A DNA stretch of 64,000 nt, taken from positions 31,763 to 95,762 of the forward strand of contig JAFYOI010000050.1 of NCBI GenBank assembly GCA_017560255.1, read 5' to 3'. The position numbers and the translations under genes were made by a program. The notes under the pieces were generated by a model. That model searched no databases. It worked only from the letters and a program-made list of their open reading frames with translations, and had not been told where the DNA came from. Positions within the stretch are counted from its first letter, which is position 1, and the number at the start of each line of letters is the position of its first letter. Shown piece after piece: positions 34,026 through 43,399 of the stretch. The stretch is from Clostridia bacterium. GTDB taxonomy: Bacteria; Bacillota; Clostridia; Oscillospirales; Acutalibacteraceae.

Positions 34026-37000
34026 TTATTCGTCGTCAGCCGCTTTCTTGGTTGACTTTTTGGTTGTTGTTTTCTTTGCGGCAGGCTTCTTAGCGGAAGA
34101 TTTCTTTGCCGCGGGCTTCTTCTCGGACTTCGCGCCCGTTGTCTTTATGCCCAACTCCTTGAACTTCTCTTCCCAGATTCCGAATGCCTCTGCCTTGCCG
34201 TCAACGCGCTTTGCAGAATCAAGCACACGCTTGCACAAGGTGTACTTAGCAACCTCAATCTGCTCCTCGGAACGAACCATATCGTAATTTTCAGCCAACT
34301 CGCCGAGAATACTTTCAAGAGCAGCAATCAACTTGCCCGTAACGTGTGTATCCTTGCCGCGTGTTGAGTTGTAACGTGTAATTATCGTTACGGGGTTGAG
34401 ATCCTCGCCGCTCTTTGTAAGGCCCTTGAACACCTTGGTGTTAACGTAAGTGTCCATCTCAAGTTTCTCTGCCGCAAACATAGAAAGTACATGCGGAACA
34501 GTATCAATACCAAAAATGTTGTCATTCTTCAGAGCCGCAATAAGTTTCATAACGTCGGTTGCAGCGATCAACTTGCCGTTGTAACGCAAATCCTCGTCAG
34601 CAGTGGTTTCGGTGCCTCTGCTGGAAATAAGTCTTCTGTTAAGTCTATAGTTGCCCTTTGCGCTGAGTGTAATCTTGCCGTAAGCGATAGCAAGCCAGAA
34701 TGCACGGTAGAATTCGTCGTCAACCTGATCCTGCTTGTCGGTTGTAACGTAGGGAAGAATTCCGTGCCACGTTTTGTCAAGATGCGGGGACTGAACAAGA
34801 GAATGCTCGTTTTCACCCGTTCTCGGATCAAGTCTTACCATCTTGTCAACAATTGTACGATAGCACTTGTAGTACATACCGTTGTTCATCTCGTTGAAGT
34901 TCGGAATATATTTAGCGCCGATACCGTAAACGGAATGGTAGCAGAACAACTCGTTCTTCTTGTAACCCTTATCGCGCTGAATGTCGGCGTTGATGCCGAG
35001 TAACTGACCAAGAGCGGGGAACACCTTGACAACGTCGGGATGGAAGCCCCAGAAAGTATCGGTAAGAGTGCTTGTAAGGCCGAGTTCACCCTTTGTTTCC
35101 TCTGCGGAATAGAGAAGGAACGGAGAAGCCATCTGTCTGAGAGTAGCAACGCAGTCAGCAATTGCCTGTGCGTACTTAGCCTTTATTGCAAGTTCATCCT
35201 TCTTCTTGCCGGTTGCAAGGTCAACGCTCAGAGTGAATGTCTCCTCTTCGGTTTTAGCCGCGTTGTTGATGTCTTTCTCAAGACAGAGAGCGGTGTAGAT
35301 ATCAAAGTCAATTCTCTCCTTATGATCTTTCATAATATCTTCGCCGTATACACGCACCATGCTCAAAAGGAAAGTCTCGGCAACGTTGAATTTGCCGTAT
35401 GCCTTATTCTCATCGCTGGACGGTCTGTTGTCAAAGCAGAACTTACCGTAAACAGCATCTACCACACTCTTATTAACAACGGTGTTGCTCTTTGAAACGT
35501 CAACGCCGAGGTTGTTGTAAATTGCCGCTTTCTCGAATCTGTCAGCACATACAAAAAGTGTCTTCTCGGAGGTATCCTCGTTCTTTTCAATGTTAACTTC
35601 AATCTCGTTCTTAACCGCCTTGGAAACATCGCCAAGAGATTTGAAGAACTTCTCGAAAATCTCAGAAAGTTCTTTAATCTTGGGCAAAAGTTCCTTAATA
35701 ACGGCATCGCGCAATACTGCTCTCATGTAGATCTCAAACAGCGCATTCTGCGATCTGTTGAACTGCAAATACTGTTTACTGAAGTGTGCACAGAATCTGC
35801 TTGCTCTCTGAACGCCCTTCTTGCTTGCAAGGTAGTCTCTGGGAGTTTCCTCTTTGTTGCCGGTGAAACTGTTATCAAAATTGATAGCCTCTTCGCCCTC
35901 ACCATAGCCTTTGAGGACAGCGATCCTGAGTTCTTCAATATTACCCTCGCCGGTAATCTTTCTTCTCAGTTCGTCCTCAAGTTTGTAAAGCATATATCTT
36001 GCAGCGAGCGGGTGAACGAAGAATTTCTGTCCCTCTGTATTCTTCTTTACAAACATACCGTAAAGGCTGATTTCATTATCAGCGTTTATATCGCCCATAT
36101 CAAGCGGCATAATTGAACGCGCGATTTCCTCGGCGTAGATATTGGCATTCTTATCAAAGAAACGGATGTTGTCCTCAAGATCACCCTCTTTTTCATTTAC
36201 AAGGGCAACAAGGCTATCAACGTCGTGCTCCTCCTTATCCCAATCATCGTCCAAAAGGAACAATGCCTTCTGTTTTGCCATCTTCTCAGCCACGGTGCCG
36301 GCAATCTTGATATTTTCAAAATCAGAGCAGAAATCGGAAACTTTGTCCGTATATTTGGGTTCTACCATACCATCTTTTGTGGTTTCGCTCGTCTCGTTGC
36401 AAATATCCTTTGCAATAGTGGTAAAGAGTCTGAATTTGCCAATCTCCTTGCCAGTCTTTGCAATCTTTTCCTCAAACAACTGAATGAATTTAGCACGGGG
36501 ATCGATTTTCGGTCTGCCATACTCGCCGTCAAGTTCTCTCTGGATTTCATCACTTTTGATCGCCGCAATCTCGTCGTCGATCTTGCTCCAACCGTTTTTC
36601 ATCGACTCCTCTGTTGCTCTCAAAGCGCAGTACTGAACAACGTCATCAACAGGGTAAACTGCCTTTGAAGTACCGCAAGAACCGTAGAGGGGCTCTTCAC
36701 TGTCAACAAATCCGAGGTATGTATTGTCCTCCTGAGAGTGAATATCGGTAACCATCGGAGCAAAAAGTTGCATATATACAAGTTGAGCAGTCATTCTCTC
36801 GTAAGCGCCGAGATCCTTGAGGCTTGAGCCGCTCTTTGTTGTGCGGTCAATGAAGAAAGCAAAGTCGAAAACAGGCTTTTTGGAGCCAACGTTATCAATG
36901 CTGTCAAAAATATTGTCAATAGTAATACGGTTGCCTTCATTAACCGGCAAGAGAGGCTTACCTGTCTTGATACGAGTAATCGCATTAAGTTCACGGATTG

Positions 37001-37655
37001 CGGCGTAAGCGTTAGCGTAGTGTCTTACCGTGTGGAGTTTATTCTTTCTGATAGCATCAAGTGTCTCAACAAAAATGTCGGGCAAAAGGAAGATGCCCTT
37101 GATCGTGATAGCAACGCCCTTGCTTGCAAAGTAATTACGCAACCAGATAGCAGTCTGAATGAACATGCCCGAGCCTGTGCCGCCGGAAAGTGAAGAAACT
37201 ATCATTACGCGGACTTTTGTCTCGCCGGCAACGTTGAGAATATTATTGATGATATCCTCAAGTTCTTTGATATCACCGTCATTGAGAGTGCCGAGGAAGC
37301 CCATTCTGGACTTCATTCTCATCTGGGACGCGCCGTCAAGCATACTCTCCTCAAAGATGGGTTCATAGTTCGGGAACCAACGAAGAGGCTTGAGATGGTT
37401 AAGGTCGGCAAGATAATCCCTTATCTGCTGATTCTTACTTGTTTCAACAACGGGAATATTTGTGCCGCTTTCGATGATATCGTCAACATCGTTCTGGTTT
37501 GTGTCCAACACGGTGAAACATACGTCATCGGTATTGTAGGTGATGTTTCTGTCCTGTAAGGTTTTGAGAACGTTGTTGACAACGCGGCTACCCGTACCGC
37601 CAAGACCTACGAGCAGCACTTTTGCGTTTTTGATCTGTGTTTCCTGATTTGCCAT
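34026..37655 (-). CDS. Tubulin/FtsZ-superfamily (Tubulin_2-like) protein with a histone-like tail
   Basis: 1209 residues, ATG 37655 behind AGGAGGACACC. The GTPase N-terminus has VLLVGLGGTGSRV (residues 13-25), then the tubulin signature SSLSGGTGSGM (154-164) and a GASQMRMKSRMGF motif (108-120) seen in the Tubulin_2 group. The ~900-residue remainder is helical and unassigned. The last ~40 residues are Lys/Ala/Pro-rich (KKPAAKKSSAKKPAAKK-like), resembling histone H1 tails. It probably binds GTP and may form polymers; the tail could bind nucleic acid or acidic membranes. It is preceded by the vWA gene and followed by two membrane-protein genes. Confidence 0.8.
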   Translation of the reverse strand: MANQETQIKNAKVLLVGLGGTGSRVVNNVLKTLQDRNITYNTDDVCFTVLDTNQNDVDDIIESGTNIPVVETSKNQQIRDYLADLNHLKPLRWFPNYEPIFEESMLDGASQMRMKSRMGFLGTLNDGDIKELEDIINNILNVAGETKVRVMIVSSLSGGTGSGMFIQTAIWLRNYFASKGVAITIKGIFLLPDIFVETLDAIRKNKLHTVRHYANAYAAIRELNAITRIKTGKPLLPVNEGNRITIDNIFDSIDNVGSKKPVFDFAFFIDRTTKSGSSLKDLGAYERMTAQLVYMQLFAPMVTDIHSQEDNTYLGFVDSEEPLYGSCGTSKAVYPVDDVVQYCALRATEESMKNGWSKIDDEIAAIKSDEIQRELDGEYGRPKIDPRAKFIQLFEEKIAKTGKEIGKFRLFTTIAKDICNETSETTKDGMVEPKYTDKVSDFCSDFENIKIAGTVAEKMAKQKALFLLDDDWDKEEHDVDSLVALVNEKEGDLEDNIRFFDKNANIYAEEIARSIMPLDMGDINADNEISLYGMFVKKNTEGQKFFVHPLAARYMLYKLEDELRRKITGEGNIEELRIAVLKGYGEGEEAINFDNSFTGNKEETPRDYLASKKGVQRASRFCAHFSKQYLQFNRSQNALFEIYMRAVLRDAVIKELLPKIKELSEIFEKFFKSLGDVSKAVKNEIEVNIEKNEDTSEKTLFVCADRFEKAAIYNNLGVDVSKSNTVVNKSVVDAVYGKFCFDNRPSSDENKAYGKFNVAETFLLSMVRVYGEDIMKDHKERIDFDIYTALCLEKDINNAAKTEEETFTLSVDLATGKKKDELAIKAKYAQAIADCVATLRQMASPFLLYSAEETKGELGLTSTLTDTFWGFHPDVVKVFPALGQLLGINADIQRDKGYKKNELFCYHSVYGIGAKYIPNFNEMNNGMYYKCYRTIVDKMVRLDPRTGENEHSLVQSPHLDKTWHGILPYVTTDKQDQVDDEFYRAFWLAIAYGKITLSAKGNYRLNRRLISSRGTETTADEDLRYNGKLIAATDVMKLIAALKNDNIFGIDTVPHVLSMFAAEKLEMDTYVNTKVFKGLTKSGEDLNPVTIITRYNSTRGKDTHVTGKLIAALESILGELAENYDMVRSEEQIEVAKYTLCKRVLDSAKRVDGKAEAFGIWEEKFKELGIKTTGAKSEKKPAAKKSSAKKPAAKKTTTKKSTKKAADDE

Positions 37656-37695
37656 AATGGTGTCCTCCTTGATATATTCAATGTTTTATTTCCGA

Positions 37696-40437
37696 TTAAT
37701 TTCCTGCGAGGCAGAAAACGTTAGCCTTTAAGATGACGCTTGGATCTCCCGGATCAAGTTTTGCTTTGTATGCATACATCAGCGTCTTGTCAAGTTTACT
37801 GATAACAGGATCGTTCTCGCGGATATTTGTAACGTCAATCTTGCTAATCTCCAACGGACCGTTTACCCTGATATAGTTCGTAACTGTTTTCGGATCATTC
37901 TGATGGAACACGTTACTGTTGTTATTGAAACTTGAACCTCTGCCCGTGTATGGCTTTATTGCGCTCCTGTACCACGGGAAAGCCTCACAACAAACAATAT
38001 TGCCGTTGCGTGAAGGCTGCAAATGAAGCACTCCGTCAACCGTAACTACCTTCGGCTTAGGACTTGGTGTCCAGTAATTCTTGATTCCGTTATACTTTCT
38101 GAGCGGGAAAGCCTTCCACGAAGAAATGAGAGTTGTCTGATTCGTCGAATTATAGACGATTCTGCCCGTGTAAACCACCGCATTTTTGGGGAATCTCGGC
38201 TTAGTCACAACAACTATTACCCAGTAAATGAGGAACAATACAAGCAACAGTTCAAGCACGAAAGGTATGATAACCCAGCACAAGAGGTACTTGATTGTTT
38301 CGCCCTCAACCGAAATCTGTGCGGATGCCGTTCCGTACGGGTGAGCCAACGTTACCGTAACGCTGTCACTCGGAAGTCCCCAGTAATATTTCCAGTTAAA
38401 GAACCACGTTTTAAATGAATACTCACGCTCATATAAATCGCGCGGGATGCAGGTGATTGTGCCGTCCTCGGCAACCGTCACGTCAACGAAAAGTTCTTCA
38501 TACCCCTCGCTGAGTGATACGGAAATTCCCGCCTCAACCTCACTCTTCGCAAGTTGTTCGCCGTCCTTCAAAATATAGAACGATACGCCGACCTCGTTTC
38601 CGTAGAACTGAGTCTTGACGATTTTATCCGTCGGCGGAACGGGAATGATTGAGTACGCGGAGGTGAGTACCGTGTAGGTTTCGCTTGCGGACGCACCACC
38701 GGCGGAGCAGGTAACTGTAACGCCGAACGCGCCGTTTTCTGTAATCTCCAGCCTTGCCGCATTGGGCGTGAAAACAATCTTGCCGTCGGCTGTTATCTCG
38801 GTCTTGCCGTAGTTGCCGTCGGGTGAAGCGGAAACCTGCGGATTAAGACTTCTCACTTCGTTTGCATCGGTTACCCTCTGTCCGTCCTTGTAAACGGAAA
38901 ACTCCACGGTCAGAGCCGTATTCGATGAAATGTTGTCGTATTTTACACTCTTGACGTCACTGCCGAACTGCGCCTTGATTTCATAAACGGGTGGCGGCTC
39001 GGTCGTCGTAGTCGTCGTTGGGGTTGTCGTTGTTGTAGTTGCAGGCGGTACGTACTTTGTGGGGGTGAAGTCGACCGTCTTTGTAATGGGTTTGAAACCC
39101 GTCATATTGAGCGAAACTGTAATTTTCGTCGGAGTTTCTTTAAGTTCGTATGATCTGAGTGCGCCGTCCTTGCTCGATGCCACAACCTTGCCGTTTTCGG
39201 CAACCGTAACCGAGCAACTCGTACCCTTGGGCAATTTGCTCATCGGCACTTCTTTATCGGTGCCCGCCTCGTAAACCTTGCACTCAACGCTGATGTTCTT
39301 GCCAGCCGACAGATTGTAAAGCGCCGACGGACTTGCCGGTTCGCCGTCCACCATTACAACCATTCTCACTTCAAGCGCGGGTTCAATCAGAACCACAAGA
39401 TTGTCAAGCGTTATGTCCTGGTCAAACTCAAACACGTAAGTGCCCGCCTTCATCGCGTCGTTTCCGTTATCAACGAGGAAACCGCCGCCCTTAAGTGTTT
39501 TGTCCGTTTTTATATACGAGTATTTTGTACTTGCGGGGTCGGGGTAAAGGAACGACGCCGAGCGGCTCACGTTCAACGCGCCGCCGTTCTTATACGTTGC
39601 CTTTGTGAGTTTTGCAGAACTTTTCTGCGACAGTACGGCAATATTGAAAAGCGGAACTTCGGAAGTAACCTCAACCTTTCGGCTGCCCACAAGTTTGATT
39701 TCGCTCTTGCTCAGTTGTGTTCTGCCGGAAACACGTGCCGCCATCTCGGACATTACGTTTACGATTGAGTTGGCACTGCCCGCGGTGTATACGTAAAGCC
39801 CGTTTGCCTCGTCTTTTGGCGGACACTTTGCCTTTGCATCGCTTTCGGAATTACCGATTCCCATAAAAGTAATCTTGGGATTGGTGCCGTTTGCCATTGT
39901 TGTTTTTGTAAAATCCTTGAGTTTCTTCTCAACTTCGGAAACCGGAACATAGGCACTCAGGTCGTTGTACTGGAACTCACCGTCCGTAATGACGACAAGC
40001 CAATACTGAGTGTTCTCATCTCTGTCCTGCACACGAGAAAGTTGCTGCATTGCCGCATCAACGGAAGCGATATAGGTGTTGTCGCCGCCATACTCGTGTC
40101 TGATTGTATTTACCGTTCCCTGTATTCCCGATGACGACAAATCGTATTTTGTCGGTCTGTATGAGCCGATGTTACCGCGAATGTCTTTAAAATCGCTCAT
40201 ATAACTTATGTACAACTCGTCGTCCTTGTTGAGCATTCCGCAGAACGCCTGCATAGCATAACTTGCATAGGCCCATTTCAACGAGTTGTCATTTGACATA
40301 CTGCCCGAGTCGTCGTAAACAACGGACACTACCTTTTTGACACAGAGCGTTTCTGCCGACGCGGACAGCGTGCCCAAGAACAAAAACGACGTTGCCAGAA
40401 CCATAACTGCGAGGATACCCGCAATCATCCTTTTCAT
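37696..40437 (-). CDS. Secreted, membrane-anchored vWA-domain protein
   Basis: 913 residues, ATG 40437 after AAGGGGG. A signal peptide (MKRMIAGILAVMVLATSFLF, cleavage near ASA-ET) is followed by a von Willebrand factor A domain with an intact MIDAS: DDSGSMS at 42-48 and VVITDGE near 160. Several Ig-like beta domains follow, with a Thr/Pro-rich linker near 465-482 and one membrane helix at ~714-745. A ~165-residue basic tail should lie in the cytoplasm. It links an external metal-dependent adhesion module to the inside, where the operon's tubulin-like protein is. Confidence 0.85.
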   Translation of the reverse strand: MKRMIAGILAVMVLATSFLFLGTLSASAETLCVKKVVSVVYDDSGSMSNDNSLKWAYASYAMQAFCGMLNKDDELYISYMSDFKDIRGNIGSYRPTKYDLSSSGIQGTVNTIRHEYGGDNTYIASVDAAMQQLSRVQDRDENTQYWLVVITDGEFQYNDLSAYVPVSEVEKKLKDFTKTTMANGTNPKITFMGIGNSESDAKAKCPPKDEANGLYVYTAGSANSIVNVMSEMAARVSGRTQLSKSEIKLVGSRKVEVTSEVPLFNIAVLSQKSSAKLTKATYKNGGALNVSRSASFLYPDPASTKYSYIKTDKTLKGGGFLVDNGNDAMKAGTYVFEFDQDITLDNLVVLIEPALEVRMVVMVDGEPASPSALYNLSAGKNISVECKVYEAGTDKEVPMSKLPKGTSCSVTVAENGKVVASSKDGALRSYELKETPTKITVSLNMTGFKPITKTVDFTPTKYVPPATTTTTTPTTTTTTEPPPVYEIKAQFGSDVKSVKYDNISSNTALTVEFSVYKDGQRVTDANEVRSLNPQVSASPDGNYGKTEITADGKIVFTPNAARLEITENGAFGVTVTCSAGGASASETYTVLTSAYSIIPVPPTDKIVKTQFYGNEVGVSFYILKDGEQLAKSEVEAGISVSLSEGYEELFVDVTVAEDGTITCIPRDLYEREYSFKTWFFNWKYYWGLPSDSVTVTLAHPYGTASAQISVEGETIKYLLCWVIIPFVLELLLVLFLIYWVIVVVTKPRFPKNAVVYTGRIVYNSTNQTTLISSWKAFPLRKYNGIKNYWTPSPKPKVVTVDGVLHLQPSRNGNIVCCEAFPWYRSAIKPYTGRGSSFNNNSNVFHQNDPKTVTNYIRVNGPLEISKIDVTNIRENDPVISKLDKTLMYAYKAKLDPGDPSVILKANVFCLAGN

Positions 40438-40470
40438 TTTTCGTCCCCCTTAGAATTTTCGGATTCTTTT

Positions 40471-40725
40471 TTAGAACTGAATCTGATTACGCATCCGATT
40501 CTGACGTTCCTCATAAAGTTTCGCCAATTCATTGCCCGCCTCGTCCTTCTGTCCAAGACGTACAAATTCATCATATATTGCCTGGAATGCCCTCACTTTT
40601 TCAGCGCACTCATCGCACCGATAAACGTGAGTATTCACGTCTGTCATTTTTTTAATGTTTTCTTCGTTCAGTTCATTGATGGATACGAACTCTATAATCT
40701 GTTCAACAGTGAGATGATTAGTCAT
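40471..40725 (-). CDS. Small zinc-finger-like protein, putative anti-sigma factor
   Basis: 84 residues from ATG 40725, chosen for the AGGGGAGAT site and its overlap with the sigma-like stop at 40718. Residues ~31-41 hold HVYRCDECAEKV, the H-x3-C-x2-C pattern of zinc anti-sigma (ZAS) proteins, within a helical protein. Its position right after a sigma-like gene and the coupled translation support the pairing. No membrane helix is present, so it would be a cytoplasmic anti-sigma. Confidence 0.6.
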   Translation of the reverse strand: MTNHLTVEQIIEFVSINELNEENIKKMTDVNTHVYRCDECAEKVRAFQAIYDEFVRLGQKDEAGNELAKLYEERQNRMRNQIQF

Positions 40726-41584
40726 TTTGTTTATCTCCCCTTTGTTTCTTATTTTTGGATTTGTCATCGGACTTATCTTTTTTCTTATAGTCAGCCTTGT
40801 CTTCTTTGTAGTTTAACTTGTCTTTGATTCTGCCGTTAAACTTGTTAATCCAGTCACTTATTGAAGCCGCTCCGCCCTTTGCCATATAATGATCGTCAAG
40901 GACGGTTTTACCGTAGGGAATTCCGAGTTTCGATGTTTTTTCCAGCGCCGCCCTGAGTTTTGCTTTCTGCTCTCTGGTTATAGAGAGCCACTCGATGAAC
41001 TCTGCCGCATCGGTGATTTCTTCATAATACTCCTCCAGCGTCAGTTTGGAAAACTCCTCCACTACGTAATTGGTCGTATCAATCTTCGTTGTGTTTCTCG
41101 TCACCATAAACACGTGCACGCCGAGCCACGCCAACGTGATGTATATCTCGCTTGTCGCATTGATGACAACATCGAACGCCTTTCTGAGATCTGCGCTCGT
41201 TTCACCGTCTTCAAACGGATCGTGCGAGCCGTGAATCACGTCATCAGGGGTAATGATAACTTCTTTGCTACGTTTTCTGTAATATGTGTTTGCGCAGTTA
41301 ACGGCAACCGTTTTAAGCCATGCGCCATATCTGCCCGCGCGTTCTTCTTTGGAAAGAGTTTCGTCCTTGAGAGTTCTGCCCATACGGGTAAGAAGCAGCC
41401 TTTGATATACTATCAGACATACTTCCTGCATAATCTCTTGTCCCACTTGCTCCCCGTGGTCAAACTCCAATTTTTTTCTGAGCAATGTCTCGGCAATCTC
41501 GAGCGCCATATCGAACTTTGCGCCCTTTTCGTCCGCCAATTCTTCGAGCATTGTGTGGAACTGTTCCATCGAAAACTTAGCCAT
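40718..41584 (-). CDS. Divergent ECF-type sigma-like protein
   Basis: 288 residues. Residues ~45-108 fit sigma-70 region 2: QEIMQEVCLIVYQRLLL and then AWLKTVAVNCANTYYRKRSKE, the helices that bind the -10 element. Region 4 is not recognisable; the second half is helical with a Lys/Asp-rich tail (KKKDKSDDKSKNKKQRGD). First gene of the operon, so it could drive its own operon, held by the overlapping zinc-finger protein. Alternatively it has become a non-sigma adaptor. Confidence 0.6.
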   Translation of the reverse strand: MAKFSMEQFHTMLEELADEKGAKFDMALEIAETLLRKKLEFDHGEQVGQEIMQEVCLIVYQRLLLTRMGRTLKDETLSKEERAGRYGAWLKTVAVNCANTYYRKRSKEVIITPDDVIHGSHDPFEDGETSADLRKAFDVVINATSEIYITLAWLGVHVFMVTRNTTKIDTTNYVVEEFSKLTLEEYYEEITDAAEFIEWLSITREQKAKLRAALEKTSKLGIPYGKTVLDDHYMAKGGAASISDWINKFNGRIKDKLNYKEDKADYKKKDKSDDKSKNKKQRGDKQND

Positions 41585-41623
41585 AATATAACCCCTCTTT
41601 CACAAAGCGAAATTATTTACGAA

Positions 41624-41652
41624 ATTATATCACTTTTTTACAAATTTTGCAA
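41624..41652 (-). promoter_or_regulatory. Promoter of the sigma/tubulin-like operon
   Basis: On the minus strand TTGCAA (41647-41652), 17 bp, TATAAT (41624-41629), ~40 bp before the sigma-like start. This is a housekeeping-type promoter, so basal transcription need not depend on the operon's own sigma-like factor. Confidence 0.6.
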
Positions 41653-41804
41653 CATAATTTGTTCATAATTTTGCCTTTTTTGTCAGTTTTTTAAGGATTT
41701 TCTCCTTTTTTCAGCGCGCCCCCTTTCTCACCGGCATATTATCTACGTTTATACAATCTCACTACGCAATATTTTTTCGCAAACACCGAAAAATAATTTA
41801 AAAT

Positions 41805-41980
41805 CACGTCAAAAAAATAACACCCAGCAAAAACAAAATCCGGCGGACGAGCAATGCCCGCCCCCTACGAGAAAACCAATGGCAACAACGTAGGGGCAAC
41901 CATCGGTTGTCCGCGAAAACGCGTGCAAAATTAAAAAGGAACGACACAAGATCGTTCCTTACGATGTACTTTAAAATTTT
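41805..41980. repeat. Dispersed intergenic repeat
   Basis: Shares GGGGCAACCATCGGTTGTCC and GGAACGACAC with 47800-47925. The 400 bp between the TIR and sigma-like genes otherwise hold only the promoter. Confidence 0.7.
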
Positions 41981-41988
41981 TAAAAAGA

Positions 41989-42828
41989 TTATTTTGCTTT
42001 GAGTCTGCCCCTTACAAACAGCCAGATGCTGACACCGCCTAAAACGAGTCCGAGTATCGCTCCTGTACCGTAGAACGCGACACCCATTGATGCAACAATC
42101 ATTATGATGTTGAGAACAAGGCCAACGATGGACACAATCTTGCCCACTCTGTCGCAAGCAGGCGCTTTTTTCGACCACATAACCACACACACCAGACCCG
42201 CAAGCGCAAAAAGAAAACTTATAACCGAGAAAACACAGATAAGGCAGATTACAGCCAGAACAATGCTTGCAGCACCGAGCAAAGCAAATTTACCGCCTTG
42301 TTTATACTCCGACGGCGCGGGTGTTTTCTGATTCGTATTCGCCGCATTGGGCGCAATTGGAGGATTTTGGTAAGCGGTTTGTGCGCTTGAATTTTGTGGC
42401 GGTTGTTGCGGCGCAGTTTTCGGCGCTTCGATATTGAGCATCGCCCTTATTTCACGTAGCATCTTCTCTGCCGCAAGAACCTTATTCTCATAGGCGGTAT
42501 ACCTTTGAATATTGGATAAATAGAAGTTGAAATCGTCACGCAGTTCAAAGTTTTCAAGCATAAAGGGCATAATCGTCTTTCCCTCATTTATCGCCTGATC
42601 AACTTCTTTCGGCACCCATTTTGACTCCTGAGCCTTCTTCGACAGAACAAGGACAAAAACACGGCACTCACGAATTGCTTTCGGAATTTCCGATGCGTAA
42701 TTCGAACCGCCGGGAATACACGCAGGCGCCATCCAGCAAGATATGCCGTTGTGCTCAAGTACGCCCTTTATCCACTCCGCCTCTGCGTAGTCTTCGGATT
42801 TATAACTGAGAAAGATGTCTTTTGCCAC
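41989..42828 (-). CDS. TIR-domain protein with C-terminal membrane helices
   Basis: 279 residues. The TIR domain covers ~1-130: DIFLSYKSEDYAEAEWI (box 1), GISCWMAPACIPGGSNYA, and SKWVPKEVDQAINEGK, where Glu75 corresponds to the catalytic Glu of NADase TIRs. A Pro/Gln/Asn-rich linker (~135-175) leads to about four hydrophobic helices (DUF4190-like). So the TIR should be cytoplasmic and tethered to the membrane. It lies on the same strand just upstream of the sigma/tubulin operon. NAD+ hydrolysis or nucleotide signalling is likely from the family, not shown here. Confidence 0.85.
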   Translation of the reverse strand: MAKDIFLSYKSEDYAEAEWIKGVLEHNGISCWMAPACIPGGSNYASEIPKAIRECRVFVLVLSKKAQESKWVPKEVDQAINEGKTIMPFMLENFELRDDFNFYLSNIQRYTAYENKVLAAEKMLREIRAMLNIEAPKTAPQQPPQNSSAQTAYQNPPIAPNAANTNQKTPAPSEYKQGGKFALLGAASIVLAVICLICVFSVISFLFALAGLVCVVMWSKKAPACDRVGKIVSIVGLVLNIIMIVASMGVAFYGTGAILGLVLGGVSIWLFVRGRLKAK

Positions 42829-42904
42829 TATTCCTACACCACCAAAAATATACTTACGTCAAATGTTATCATATTTACGCAAATTTTGCAATATAATAAA
42901 TATT

Positions 42905-43395
42905 TGATGGACTTTGCGCAGATTAGACGCGGCGCCGCCCCTACGATAAGATTTTAATTTTAATTAACAATCGTGTTTGCAAAGCAAACATATCGCGCCG
43001 TAGGTACATCATCCGTCCGCAAGGACGGACATCATTTCGTTGCCCGTTGTCATCCTGAGCGCAGGGCGGTAGCCCGAAGTCGAACCCGTAGGGCGATGCG
43101 AGGCATCGGGATCTCACCCTTCGTCCGAGATCCTGCTCGGTTTCACCTCGCACTTTTTCGTTCGGGATCCCAAATGCCGCTATGCGCCATTTGATCCTCG
43201 CTTTGCTCGGATTTCGACTACGCTCAGGATGACATCAACGAAAAAGTTCGATTCCGCTTCACTCCACTCAGAATGACACGGACGAAAATGGTAGGGTTGA
43301 GCCCCTGCTCTACGATTTTCATTTTTATTTTGTGTAATCTTTTCGGGGCGTCGAGGACGTCGCCCCCTACGAGAAGATTTGAAATTTTATTAAAA
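42905..43395. repeat. Long dispersed repeat, copy 1
   Basis: Roughly 430 bp that match 47337-47795 closely over most of their length, including GTCATCCTGAGCGCAGGGCG, repeated CGGGATC blocks and GGGGCGTCGAGGACGTCGCC. It is a mosaic of short inverted segments, with no transposase. It also includes a GTTTGCAAAGCAAAC hairpin and decayed ATATCG-type units. The open frames inside are not genes. Confidence 0.8.
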
Positions 43396-43399
43396 TTAC

